A stretch of 64,000 nucleotides of DNA from Clostridiales bacterium (lineage in GTDB: Bacteria > Bacillota > Clostridia > Saccharofermentanales > Saccharofermentanaceae). The position numbers were made by a program, and so were the translations under genes. The notes beneath the pieces are model-generated. The model worked only from the letters and a program-made list of their open reading frames with translations. It had not been told where the DNA came from and made no database searches. The DNA lies in assembly GCA_017961235.1 (NCBI GenBank), contig JAGCXQ010000005.1, forward strand, positions 62,001 to 126,000, given 5' to 3'. Below, piece by piece: positions 23,543 to 31,934 of the stretch. Numbering within the stretch: the stretch's first letter is position 1; each line of letters begins with the position of its first letter.

Positions 23543-24694
23543 ATGCGGCTGACACATGCGGATATCGTAGATTCATCCTTTTTGCTTCAAAGGAATAGGA
23601 CGCTGACCATAGAAAACGGTATGATCTCGGCGATCTCTGAGAATTCTGATTCCGGATCCGGCGGAAGCGATGAATATGACCTTTCGGGCTTTACCCTTAT
23701 TCCCGGTTTTATTGATCTTCATATCCATGGTGCACTGGGAGCAGACACTTCCGATGGCGATGTGGAGGGACTACGAAGGATCTCTCTTTACCTTGCAGGA
23801 AAAGGGGTGACATCGTTTTGCCCGACGACCATGATGATCCCGAAAGAAAAACTGATCCGGGTACTTCGCGCGGCCGATGCTTTTAGGAAAGAAGATGCGG
23901 TGGGGGCAAGAATGCTGGGAGTACGCCTGGAAGGTCCTTTCCTGTCGAAAGAAAAATGCGGCGTGCAGAACACGGACTATGCGATGGAACCTTCTTCGGA
24001 GTATGTGAAGGAGATCCTTGAAGGGCTTCCCGATGATCTTATTTCTATCATCGATATTACACCGGAACTTCCAGGGACCAGTGCTTTTGTATCAGAAATG
24101 AAGGATAGATATGTCTTGTCTGCGGCACACACGGCTGCGTCTTACGATGTTTGTAAAGCATCGATCGCTGAAGGGATCAGACACGGAACGCACCTATTCA
24201 ATGCGATGGAGCCTCTTTCCCACCATGCCCCGGGAAGTGTTGGTGCGCTTCTTGAAGATCCAAGCGTGACATGTGAACTTATATGTGACGGGATGCATGT
24301 CCATACGGCTGTTCTGAAGATCGCCCTTGCCGTACTTGGTGAAGACCGGGCTGTAGTCGTCTCGGATGCGATGCGCGCGGCAGGTATGCCGGACGGGGAA
24401 TACGATCTCGGCGGTACGATGGTTCATGTGAAAGAGGGAAGGACTGACTTCGGAAATGGCAGACTGGCCGGATCAACTACGGATATTCATGCGGAATTCC
24501 TAAAACTGCTGGATCTTAAGATCCCGTTTACCACGGCGCTAAGAGCGTGCACTATTAATCCTGCAAAAGTACTTCATATCGATCAGATGACCGGGTCGAT
24601 CGAAGCAGGGAAATACGCGGATCTGGTAGCACTTGATGAGGAATACCGCATACGCAAAGTCTTTGTAAAGGGGAATCTGGTGTATGAAAAGTGA
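23543..24694 (+). CDS. nagA: N-acetylglucosamine-6-phosphate deacetylase
   Basis: Amidohydrolase-superfamily enzyme removing acetate from GlcNAc-6-phosphate, feeding amino-sugar catabolism and cell-wall recycling. The TIM-barrel motifs are complete: PGFIDLHIHGALGAD (metal His pair), RLEGPFL (metal Glu, about residue 134), SAAHTAA (metal His), GTHLFNAM, CDGMHVH, and the catalytic Asp in VVSDAMRAAG. Length (383) is normal. GGGAGGAA upstream decides the ATG. It overlaps the start of the following Crp-family regulator by 11 bp, so the regulator is translated with it. No nagB or PTS gene is adjacent. Confidence 0.95.
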   Translation: MRLTHADIVDSSFLLQRNRTLTIENGMISAISENSDSGSGGSDEYDLSGFTLIPGFIDLHIHGALGADTSDGDVEGLRRISLYLAGKGVTSFCPTTMMIPKEKLIRVLRAADAFRKEDAVGARMLGVRLEGPFLSKEKCGVQNTDYAMEPSSEYVKEILEGLPDDLISIIDITPELPGTSAFVSEMKDRYVLSAAHTAASYDVCKASIAEGIRHGTHLFNAMEPLSHHAPGSVGALLEDPSVTCELICDGMHVHTAVLKIALAVLGEDRAVVVSDAMRAAGMPDGEYDLGGTMVHVKEGRTDFGNGRLAGSTTDIHAEFLKLLDLKIPFTTALRACTINPAKVLHIDQMTGSIEAGKYADLVALDEEYRIRKVFVKGNLVYEK

Positions 24695-25358
24695 GAATAG
24701 TATGATGGGACCACTCCTGTTCTCCGGGATCGATGAAGATACAAAAGCATCACTCGAGTCTCTTGGAAGAATCAAGAACTGGAGCCGTGGAGAACTGATC
24801 GTTTCCGAAGGGGATGTGTGCAAGGGACTATATATTATCCTCAAGGGTTTCGCGGCGGTTCAGAAATATACACCCGCGGGCGATTATTCAACGATTTGCC
24901 TTCTGCATGATGGCGACTGCTTCGGAGAAGAAATCGTATGCTCGAAAGAGAAAAAATACATATCCGCGCTAGAAGCGGTCTCTGATGTAAAGATCCTTTT
25001 CCTTCCGACAGCACCGTTCGTAAGTAGTATGGAGTCCTCTCCCAAATTGAGAGAGAACTTCCATCTTGTGATCAGCAGAAGATTTGCCTCTCTGGAGAGG
25101 ATGATCACGATCCTTTCGCAGAAAACCGTGCGTCAGAAGATATCTTATTATCTGATTTTCCTTTCTGATGAACAGAAGTCCGAGCGCGTGGAACTGCCAG
25201 TGTCCAAAGAAGTGATCGCGAAACTTCTTGCGATCCCGAGACAGAGCTTTTCCAGAGAACTCTCGCAGATGGTAACTGAAGAAAAGATTTCTGTATCCGG
25301 AAGAGTGATCGAGATCAAGGATATGCCCTCGATGAAAAAAGAGATCGGAGAAGCGTAG
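24684..25358 (+). CDS. Crp/Fnr family transcriptional regulator
   Basis: A 224-residue regulator: an N-terminal cyclic-nucleotide-binding-like beta roll (about 15-130, with GDVCKGLYIILKG and GDCFGEE), a long dimer helix and a C-terminal winged HTH (about 165-215; VSKEVIAKLLAIPRQSFSREL is the recognition region). The effector pocket does not show the Arg/Ser of cAMP-binding Crp, and no Cys cluster of Fnr type is present, so the ligand is unknown. The start codon lies within nagA, suggesting it senses amino-sugar state or regulates nagA itself. That link is inferred from the overlap only. Confidence 0.88.
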   Translation: MKSENSMMGPLLFSGIDEDTKASLESLGRIKNWSRGELIVSEGDVCKGLYIILKGFAAVQKYTPAGDYSTICLLHDGDCFGEEIVCSKEKKYISALEAVSDVKILFLPTAPFVSSMESSPKLRENFHLVISRRFASLERMITILSQKTVRQKISYYLIFLSDEQKSERVELPVSKEVIAKLLAIPRQSFSRELSQMVTEEKISVSGRVIEIKDMPSMKKEIGEA

Positions 25359-25414
25359 ATCTTTCCATCCGTTTTCGCTGTTACTTATGCATCTCGCCAT
25401 ATTAGAACTGTATG

Positions 25415-25423
25415 TGCTATAAT
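25415..25423 (+). promoter_or_regulatory. Extended -10 promoter of the cdaA fusion gene
   Basis: TGC-TATAAT at 25415-25423 with the hexamer at consensus, 31 bp before the ATG at 25454. RBS GAGGGGG lies between. Confidence 0.7.
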
Positions 25424-25453
25424 AAATAGAATTGATCAAGAGGGGGATGCATA

Positions 25454-26896
25454 ATGTTCGAGAATTTCACAGATTTTATCCGTGAAGTCTTTTCCAGTTT
25501 GGACAGCGGTTACATGTTCTTTGGCGGACCGCTGGATCTTGTACGCTATGTCATCGATATCCTTCTTGTTACCTTCGTTCTTTACAGTATTCTCCGTATT
25601 ATCCGGGATACCCGCGCATGGCAGCTTCTGAAGGGTGTACTTCTTATTCTGGCATTTGTCCTGGTCTGCAGTTTCCTCGGCCTGGAAATGGTGGGATATA
25701 TCTTCAACAAATTGCTGTATATCATCGCGATCCTGTTTGTCGTCATATTCCAGCCGGAACTTCGTCATGCTCTGGAGACAGTAGGCCTTAAGTCTTTCTC
25801 GTCTTTTTCCAATGTAATTCTCAATGATGACTCGGATGAACAGCTGAAATATGTTTCTATGGTCGATGAGATCGTGAAGGCATGTACCGAGATGAGTAAG
25901 ACGTATACCGGTGCGATCATGATATTGGAAAGATCTACTAAGCTCTCCGAGCTTCTGAAGCAGGAGAATGTTGTTCGTCTGGATTCTTCTGTTACGAACT
26001 CGATGCTGCAGTCGATCTTCTACAAAGGATCGCCGATGCATGATGGTGCGCTTCTGATCCGTGATGGAAGGATCATCGCTGCCAGATGCCATGTTCCGCT
26101 GTCAGAGACACTACATATGATCGAGAGATACGGAACCAGACACAGAGCGGCAGTCGGTGCCAGTGAGATCGGTGATACGATCGCTGTCGTTGTCTCGGAA
26201 GAGAGAGGAACGATCTCCGTAGCCGTTGACGGTACTCTCTATGAGATGAAGGACGGACAGGATCTTCGTAAAAATCTCTTCTATCTGCTTGGCATTACAT
26301 CCGGCTCCACAAGTAAGCTTGCTATTCGCGGCAAGAAACATAATAAGAAAAACTCGAAGAAGAATGCTGCGATTGCAGCATCTGTCGAAGAACCGGTCAC
26401 TGCTTTTTCCGTTGCTGCATCCTCCAGAGATGCTTCCGATGATGAGCGCGATGACGAGACGGTTCCCAGTGTGGCAAGGAAGATGAATAAGGCGAAGAAG
26501 AAAAAGCGTTCTGCAAGTCCGCTTCTGCTTCTGATCTCTTTTATTTTCTCTCTTATGCTGTGGATGTATATCCAGGTTACGACCAATCCTGTTACTGAGA
26601 AGACATTTACGCTTCAGCTTCAGTATGAGAATTCCGATGTAATGACGGAGAAAAACCTGTCCTCACAGTATCCGATGCAGAATGTCACGGTGCGTATCGT
26701 CGGACGTAAGAATGTTATCGATAACCTGACGGCATCTGATCTTTCGGCATATGTGGATATGGCAAACGTTGACTCGACCGGTTCTGTCCGTCTGAAGGTC
26801 AATGTGAAGTGCGATGAGCGTGTTTACTTCCGTGTGGCGATGCAGCGTCCGGAGGATATCCCGATCTCTGTTTATACACTGGAGTCGGAAGAATAA
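25454..26896 (+). CDS. cdaA: Diadenylate cyclase CdaA fused to a YbbR (CdaR-like) domain
   Basis: Membrane-bound synthase of cyclic di-AMP from two ATP. Three N-terminal helices (about 25-100) are followed by the DAC domain with DGA at residues 197-199 and RHR at 229-231, both required and both intact. After the DAC domain comes a Lys/Ser-rich linker (about 290-350), then a fourth transmembrane helix (about 355-371) and one extracytoplasmic YbbR repeat (about 376-476; VTTNPVTEKTF onwards). In most Bacillota, CdaA and the multi-YbbR regulator CdaR are separate adjacent proteins followed by glmM; here both are in one chain with a single YbbR repeat, and glmM is absent. The nucleotide domain would be tied directly to an outside sensor. 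No frameshift or stop interrupts the join. Confidence 0.9.
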   Translation: MFENFTDFIREVFSSLDSGYMFFGGPLDLVRYVIDILLVTFVLYSILRIIRDTRAWQLLKGVLLILAFVLVCSFLGLEMVGYIFNKLLYIIAILFVVIFQPELRHALETVGLKSFSSFSNVILNDDSDEQLKYVSMVDEIVKACTEMSKTYTGAIMILERSTKLSELLKQENVVRLDSSVTNSMLQSIFYKGSPMHDGALLIRDGRIIAARCHVPLSETLHMIERYGTRHRAAVGASEIGDTIAVVVSEERGTISVAVDGTLYEMKDGQDLRKNLFYLLGITSGSTSKLAIRGKKHNKKNSKKNAAIAASVEEPVTAFSVAASSRDASDDERDDETVPSVARKMNKAKKKKRSASPLLLLISFIFSLMLWMYIQVTTNPVTEKTFTLQLQYENSDVMTEKNLSSQYPMQNVTVRIVGRKNVIDNLTASDLSAYVDMANVDSTGSVRLKVNVKCDERVYFRVAMQRPEDIPISVYTLESEE

Positions 26897-26898
26897 TA

Positions 26899-28050
26899 TC
26901 AGAGACCTGTGATCGTATCGATCGCCTGCTCGATGCACTCTGCGATCGAGAAATTCCGAAAACAAGCAATACGGCCGAGAAGATGCAGAGAAGGGCATTC
27001 TTTTGCAAGGAGAGCGTACTTCTTGTATTGTTCTCTGCTTTCGTCATTGATCACCGGTTCAAAAGGTTCGGCGATTCCTTTGATCAAAGGGACATACGGA
27101 GACTCCAGCATAAGACTGGTCTGTCCGCTGATATCCTGTAAAGTCATGTATTTGCTCTCCGTAATGCGGATGAATTCTTTGCTTTTCGGAGTCAGCAATA
27201 CAGCGCATTCATTCTGAAAATCTGTATCGATATCCTGGAAGGAGACTCTGCAGGTACGGTAAGGCAGTGCCCCATAGCGATAGTCGAAGAATATGTCGAG
27301 CGACGGCGTGTATACGATCGGTCCTCTGAAGGGAACACCATCAAGAAGGATCGTCGAGTTATCCTGATGTACAGCGATTCGGGAAAGAGCATTGGTGTTC
27401 AGAAAAACGCTGATCGCAGGATGATCGATCATGTGCTCCATAATAGACATGAAGCCCTGCATCGGCATAGCCTGGATGCTGTCGGTATAATAGCAGTCAT
27501 CGTTTCCGATATCTACATATGCATCATTGGTATAAGAATCATCCGCAGGAATAAACGAACTTCCTTCTACCAAATTAATGTTCTGAGTAAGAATGTTCTC
27601 GATGATAAAACGTCCGAGATCGATGAGCTTGGTATCATGTGAATCGATCAGACGATCGACAGAGATACGCTTCACACCCGGAAAAGCAGCGGAAAGACGC
27701 GACAGAAGAGCATCTGCCTGTCTGTTGCCGAAGATCGACTGGAGTGAATTTGCATTGAGCGGAAGAGGGACCATCTTATTCTGATAAGAAAGGAAAACCC
27801 GATGGTTGTAAGGAAAGAATGCACCGAACCGCTTGATGAACTGATACACTTTTTCGTTATCGGTATGAAATACGGAAGGCCCGCGGGACTGTACACGAAT
27901 ACCATTCGGACGGACTTCTTCAAATAAAGATCCGCCGATGTGGGATTCGCCCTCGAAACAAGTGACTGTATATCCGGATTCGGCAAGCAGACGGGCTGCA
28001 GAACAGCCTGAAATACCAAGTCCGATCACTATCGCTTCCTTCGTAGCCAC
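26899..28050 (-). CDS. glf: UDP-galactopyranose mutase-like protein
   Basis: Flavoprotein of 383 residues resembling Glf, which converts UDP-galactopyranose to UDP-galactofuranose for surface glycans. The FAD Rossmann motif GLGISGCSAARLLAESG lies at 10-26, GGSLFEE follows, and the family motif GPHxFHT appears as GPSVFHTD. PYNHRVFL and a QAMPMQGF equivalent (about 192-199) support the assignment. The His-to-Ser change in GPHIFHT is a deviation worth checking. The start is GTG, 9 nt after AGGGG. No glycosyltransferase genes are adjacent. Its 3' end lies 2 bp from that of the cdaA fusion gene (convergent). Confidence 0.82.
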   Translation of the reverse strand: MATKEAIVIGLGISGCSAARLLAESGYTVTCFEGESHIGGSLFEEVRPNGIRVQSRGPSVFHTDNEKVYQFIKRFGAFFPYNHRVFLSYQNKMVPLPLNANSLQSIFGNRQADALLSRLSAAFPGVKRISVDRLIDSHDTKLIDLGRFIIENILTQNINLVEGSSFIPADDSYTNDAYVDIGNDDCYYTDSIQAMPMQGFMSIMEHMIDHPAISVFLNTNALSRIAVHQDNSTILLDGVPFRGPIVYTPSLDIFFDYRYGALPYRTCRVSFQDIDTDFQNECAVLLTPKSKEFIRITESKYMTLQDISGQTSLMLESPYVPLIKGIAEPFEPVINDESREQYKKYALLAKECPSLHLLGRIACFRNFSIAECIEQAIDTITGL

Positions 28051-28080
28051 AAAAACATCCCCTTATGGAAAATTAATATA

Positions 28081-28109
28081 ATTCTAAACGATTCTCTTTG
28101 AAAATTCAA
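28081..28109 (-). promoter_or_regulatory. glf promoter
   Basis: On the minus strand, TTGAAT (28104-28109), a 17-bp spacer and TAGAAT (28081-28086), 31 bp before the GTG start. Confidence 0.7.
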
Positions 28110-28134
28110 AACCTTTTTACATAAATTTGCGCCG

Positions 28135-28219
28135 TTCGGACTGCTACAGGAAATGTCCGAATCTGTAATAAAGGATACGCAAAGATGTAAATTATCTGCT
28201 ACATGTGCTGTGTTAGAAT
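28135..28219 (+). promoter_or_regulatory. Promoter region of the amidase_3-like gene, with a dyad
   Basis: TTCGGAC (28135-28141) and GTCCGAA (28155-28161) form a perfect 7-bp dyad with 13 bp between arms, upstream of an extended -10 TGT-TAGAAT (28211-28219). The dyad is in the right place for a regulator binding well upstream. The gap between glf and this gene is 198 bp and holds no ORF. Confidence 0.45.
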
Positions 28220-28248
28220 CTAACATGAAAGTTTATGTTTGAAGGGAA

Positions 28249-29493
28249 ATGCCTATGAATAGCGCAGATGATAAACTGAATCATGGACCGGAGAAAGCTC
28301 CGCAGAATGGTATTCCGGATCTGAGCGATCTGATGAATAAGGGGAATATGGCTCCGGAGCAGACAGAAGCACTGGATCTTTCATCACTTATGAGTGAGAT
28401 CCGCCGTGTTCCTTCTCAAGGCGCGCCGACATCCTTGAATCATACGCCTTCAAAAGAACCCGCCCCGGCGGCACCTGCGCGTGCACCTGAACATGTAGAG
28501 CCGAGACGTCCTGCCGCAATGGCCTCCGGGAGACCGGTACAGAACAGGCCGGCGCAAAGACCGAATAATAATACCAGAAGAAGATTGAAAGATCCGAAGC
28601 TGGAGGCGAGAAGAAGACTTGTTTCCATTATTCTGGCAACGACGATCGTTTTAGTGCTCGCTGCCATCGGCACGGGAATCTTTTTTGCAATTTCACATTT
28701 TACATCCAAGTCAAAAGATACATCGAATGCTTCGAATACGACTACCACAGCAACTTCTGCATCTCAGACCTCTTCAGTGACGCAGGAAACTGAGAGTACG
28801 ACCACCGAAGAGACAACGCCGGCACCAACACCGACACCTGCGGCAACTCCTTTCCCGGCCGGCGGACCGGCACTTACCGGTTACACTGTTGTAATCGATC
28901 CGGGTCATCAGGCACAGGCGAATAAAGAACCGGAAGTAATGTCATCCTCCATGGGTGGATCTAAAGACAGATCTGCACAGGGATTTATCGGCACTGTCAC
29001 AGGGAAAGATGAATCGGAGATCAATCTGGAAACGGCACTTCTTATGAAAGAATATCTCGAATCTCTGGGGTGTGAAGTTTTCCTGACGCGTGAGACGAAT
29101 GATGTCGATATTTCGAATAAAGAACGTGCTGAATTTGCAGTAGAACATGATCCGGATCTCTTTATTCGTCTTTACTGTAATGCTGCTAACGATTCGAAAG
29201 CAAGCGGCTGTGAAGTGATCGTTCCTTCTTCCGGCAAATATGCGCAGCAGCTTCCTGCCTGGGGAGAGAAACTCGGTAAGACGATCGAAACTAAGACGGG
29301 CAGTGCTTTTGTAGGATGCAAAGCAAGTGGAAACTATACCGGTTTGAACTGGGCGTCTTCGGTTCCTTCCTTCATGATCCGTATGGGTTACCTGACAAAC
29401 AGCGATGATGAGGCGAAACTTCAGGATGCGGATCAGCAGTTTAAGATGTGTCAGGCGATCGCTGATTTTGTTTCTACGATGGAGAAACACTGA
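28249..29493 (+). CDS. N-acetylmuramoyl-L-alanine amidase_3-like protein missing key residues
   Basis: A 414-residue type II membrane protein: a cytoplasmic Pro/Asn/Arg-rich N-terminus (1-120), one transmembrane helix (about 126-148), a Thr/Pro-rich extracellular linker, and an Amidase_3 domain (about 210-410). The domain keeps the first zinc His (VIDPGHQ) and the zinc Glu (DESEINL), and its overall fold motifs align. Where active enzymes have SIHANxx, this protein has RLYCNAA (zinc His to Tyr), and where they have LVExGFLSN, it has MIRMGYLTN (catalytic Glu to Arg). So muramoyl-alanine hydrolysis is doubtful, and a peptidoglycan-binding or regulatory role is more likely. It is transcribed alone, divergent from glf. 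Confidence 0.8.
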   Translation: MPMNSADDKLNHGPEKAPQNGIPDLSDLMNKGNMAPEQTEALDLSSLMSEIRRVPSQGAPTSLNHTPSKEPAPAAPARAPEHVEPRRPAAMASGRPVQNRPAQRPNNNTRRRLKDPKLEARRRLVSIILATTIVLVLAAIGTGIFFAISHFTSKSKDTSNASNTTTTATSASQTSSVTQETESTTTEETTPAPTPTPAATPFPAGGPALTGYTVVIDPGHQAQANKEPEVMSSSMGGSKDRSAQGFIGTVTGKDESEINLETALLMKEYLESLGCEVFLTRETNDVDISNKERAEFAVEHDPDLFIRLYCNAANDSKASGCEVIVPSSGKYAQQLPAWGEKLGKTIETKTGSAFVGCKASGNYTGLNWASSVPSFMIRMGYLTNSDDEAKLQDADQQFKMCQAIADFVSTMEKH

Positions 29494-29497
29494 TAAT

Positions 29498-29546
29498 TTG
29501 TTGTCGATTCGTCTTTTGTGGTAAAATAAATCAGTTAAACTGATTT
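29498..29546 (+). promoter_or_regulatory. Lipoprotein promoter with overlapping 19-bp operator dyad
   Basis: TTGTTG (29498-29503), 18-bp spacer, TAAAAT (29522-29527). Touching the -10 and covering the expected start site is a perfect dyad: AAATCAGT (29528-29535), TAA, ACTGATTT (29539-29546). Just after it comes the RBS GGAGG (29547-29551). This is a textbook place for a repressor operator; as RNA, the dyad could also form a weak hairpin next to the RBS. Confidence 0.65.
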
Positions 29547-29558
29547 GGAGGCTTCATA

Positions 29559-30683
29559 GTGAAGAGACAAAGACTTGTAGCGATCATATGTGTCATACTT
29601 TGTATTGCGCTTCTGCCTTCCTGTAAGCTGCGCCGTAAACAAAAAGCTACAGAGAGTGAAGAAGAGGAATCTCTCGAGGATGATGAGACGGAGGATACTT
29701 CTGAGGATACTTCTTCTGAGCCGGAGCAAACTTCCTTTGCATATTTTATGAATGTAGCTTCGCTGGATCAGTTTATCAGTGATGGCTATATCTTTGCGGA
29801 AAATGTTCCTGTACCTACTCCGACTCCGATACCCGTAAATCAGACTTCACTTGGTCTGACAAATGATGATGACGGATATTTCAGCGGACCTCTGGAAAAT
29901 GCCACTGTTGTTGATAATGAGTATTTCCGCTTCACGATCATCAGCGCTGAAGCAACTCCGGATGGATATATCGTAAAGTCGGAATTTGAAAACAAATCAG
30001 ATGTTGCTTATACGCTTTATCTCCGTAATCCGATCTTCAATAATGAGTGCAATGACAGAGTGTACTATACGGATGTGATCAACGCGCATTCGGTACTGGA
30101 AGATGAGACGAATTTTATCCAGTGCTTCGAGAATTATGATGGTTCGGTGCCGACACGTATCTCATTCCTGATACTTGCAATACCTGCCTCGGATAATCAG
30201 ATAGCTGTTCTTGCCGATCCGGTGAATCAGCTGAACTATATTCCTGTAAATATCTTCCCGCAGGGGGAAGATGCTTTCCATTATGAAGAGCAGGAACTGC
30301 CGCCAGAATCGTCGATCATGTATGATACGGAAGGCGCACAGTTCATTATAGATTCTTTTGAGGTTTCCGATACGCGGTTTAGTGTGTACTATACATTCAT
30401 CAATAAAACGACCGACTATCTTCAGTTCCTTCTGAATGATGGTGAGATCATGCTCGATAAGATGATGTTTAAAGCAGGAAACCAGGCGATCTATGTCCCG
30501 CCTTATGGAAGACAGACAGGGGTATTCTCGGTACTTGCGGATGACATAAAGGCAGCGGGTATGGATATTAATCAGATCAAGCTTGTTTCTTTGTCGTTGA
30601 AGGCAAATTCCCTGAACGATGTGGAACATGGCATAAAAGTCCTCTGGGAGACTATTGTGAAAAAAGAAGTTGAACTGGGTTGA
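29559..30683 (+). CDS. Lipoprotein of unknown function with two beta-rich domains
   Basis: A 374-residue lipoprotein, lipobox LPSC (Cys22), starting at GTG 7 nt after GGAGG. An acidic Glu/Asp/Thr/Ser linker (about 28-58) holds the mature domain away from the membrane. A PTPTPIP stretch (about 85-92) precedes two repeats of a beta-sandwich pattern: FRFTIISAEATPDGYIVKSEF (given here without its final residues) with its NKSDVAYTLYL partner, then FIIDSFEVSDTRFSVYYTF with NKTTDYLQFLL. The internal similarity of the two halves (strand, then VxYTxxNK(S/T)D) suggests duplication of an Ig-like or DUF4352-like domain. No enzyme motif is seen. It may share the transcript with the next gene, 39 bp downstream. 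Confidence 0.7.
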   Translation: MKRQRLVAIICVILCIALLPSCKLRRKQKATESEEEESLEDDETEDTSEDTSSEPEQTSFAYFMNVASLDQFISDGYIFAENVPVPTPTPIPVNQTSLGLTNDDDGYFSGPLENATVVDNEYFRFTIISAEATPDGYIVKSEFENKSDVAYTLYLRNPIFNNECNDRVYYTDVINAHSVLEDETNFIQCFENYDGSVPTRISFLILAIPASDNQIAVLADPVNQLNYIPVNIFPQGEDAFHYEEQELPPESSIMYDTEGAQFIIDSFEVSDTRFSVYYTFINKTTDYLQFLLNDGEIMLDKMMFKAGNQAIYVPPYGRQTGVFSVLADDIKAAGMDINQIKLVSLSLKANSLNDVEHGIKVLWETIVKKEVELG

Positions 30684-30722
30684 TTCTTACAAAATAAATA
30701 AAAGAAAAGGAAAAAGAAGAAA

Positions 30723-31862
30723 ATGGGTTTGTTTGACAAAAAGAACAATAAAGTAGAGAGAAATGAAGAGGAGCAGCAGGTAGATGCTAAGATCAAGTAT
30801 CCTTTTCTTACGATCCTTGTCGAAGAAGTTCTCTCTATGACGTCCACGGAGGTTTCCATTATCGGAAACGTACGTGGAGATACGCTTACTTCTGGACAGG
30901 AACTCTATCTTCTCGGACGGAATAATAAATCGATCAAGACCAAGGCGCTTCGTGTCGAGGATACTCTGATGAGTAAGATGCCGAAAGCGGAAGTCGGAGA
31001 AAACGTCTCTGTTGTTCTGGAAGGCCTTCGTCAGAGTGACGTCGATAAGTTTGATGTTTTGTCCGCTGTGAATTCTCTCGATGCGGAAGTAGATCCTTCT
31101 ACAGAGCCGGTAAATCCGTATCTTACAGGCATGCTCCGTGAAGCAAAGAGACTTCAGGAAGAAAAAGATTTTATGGGACGTCTTGTCGAGAATATTGCGA
31201 CAGAGGCGAAGTTCCTCTCACCATGCATGCATCAGCCGGGTAATGAAGAGGATGAGTCTAAGGTAGGTGTCGCGCTTCTTCGTGGAAAAGACGGGAAGAA
31301 TTATCTGGCGGCTTTTACCGATTCCCATGAGCTGGAACTGATGGATGATCTTCCGGAAAAACTGATCCAGCCGATCGACTTTGCCAGGATCATGCTCATT
31401 ATAAAGCAGGCTCCGGTAGATGGACTTCTGATCAATCCGAAGACGGAAGGCTTTGTGATCACTACTACGCTTCTTGAAGCTTTGTCCATGCATAAGCGCA
31501 AGATCAACAGCCATATCCGCGAGCAGAAACTTGATCCTCAGCAGCCGGTGATGCTCGCTGTTCCGAAGGAGGAAAACCTTCCGAAGGATCTTTTTGATGC
31601 GCTTTCCGAACATATGAAGAAAGAACCGCGTATCCTTCGTGCATGGTATGGTCTGATGGTATTCCCGAAGGATGAAACAAAGTCGCACCTGATCATCATC
31701 GATACACTGGAAGAAGCGCCGGAAGTCTTTGGCGGCGTCGGCGATGCGGCCAGACCTTTCCTGAATGATATGCAGCTGAATATGCAGGCTGCGGCGAGAG
31801 TCGGGCAGATGACCGAGAATCTTGTTCTCTTTTATGAAAGAGCCGATGATATCGTAGTCTGA
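30723..31862 (+). CDS. SseB-domain protein with an N-terminal EF-Tu domain-2-like barrel
   Basis: A 379-residue cytosolic protein. Residues about 25-102 look like the second (beta-barrel) domain of EF-Tu: a VEEVLSM strand, then IIGNVRGDTLTSGQELYLLG (equivalent to VTGRVERGTIKVGDEVEIVG), LRVEDTL, and the GENVSVVLEGLRQSDV ending (equivalent to GDNVGLLLRGTKREEI). Residues about 145-260 match the SseB N-terminal domain (LRGKDGKNYLAAFTDSHEL, the KQAPVDGLLINP motif), and about 285-375 match the SseB C-terminal domain. SseB proteins are linked to serine sensitivity and secretion-related functions but lack a defined activity. No GTPase domain precedes the EF-Tu-like barrel. The start has only a weak AAAGAAGAAA SD. 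Confidence 0.75.
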   Translation: MGLFDKKNNKVERNEEEQQVDAKIKYPFLTILVEEVLSMTSTEVSIIGNVRGDTLTSGQELYLLGRNNKSIKTKALRVEDTLMSKMPKAEVGENVSVVLEGLRQSDVDKFDVLSAVNSLDAEVDPSTEPVNPYLTGMLREAKRLQEEKDFMGRLVENIATEAKFLSPCMHQPGNEEDESKVGVALLRGKDGKNYLAAFTDSHELELMDDLPEKLIQPIDFARIMLIIKQAPVDGLLINPKTEGFVITTTLLEALSMHKRKINSHIREQKLDPQQPVMLAVPKEENLPKDLFDALSEHMKKEPRILRAWYGLMVFPKDETKSHLIIIDTLEEAPEVFGGVGDAARPFLNDMQLNMQAAARVGQMTENLVLFYERADDIVV

Positions 31863-31884
31863 CCAGTAAATTCGATAAAAAAGA

Positions 31885-31926
31885 GAGTGCCTGAGGAAGA
31901 TAAGAACCTCAGGCACTCTTTCTTTT
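31885..31926. terminator. Bidirectional terminator between the SseB gene and ssrA
   Basis: AGAGTGCCTGAGG (31885-31897) pairs perfectly with CCTCAGGCACTCT (31908-31920). T-runs lie on both strands (TTCTTTTT on plus; the minus strand reads into TTTTTTATC), so it ends both the SseB gene and the convergent tmRNA gene. Confidence 0.93.
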
Positions 31927-31934
31927 TGTTTGTC

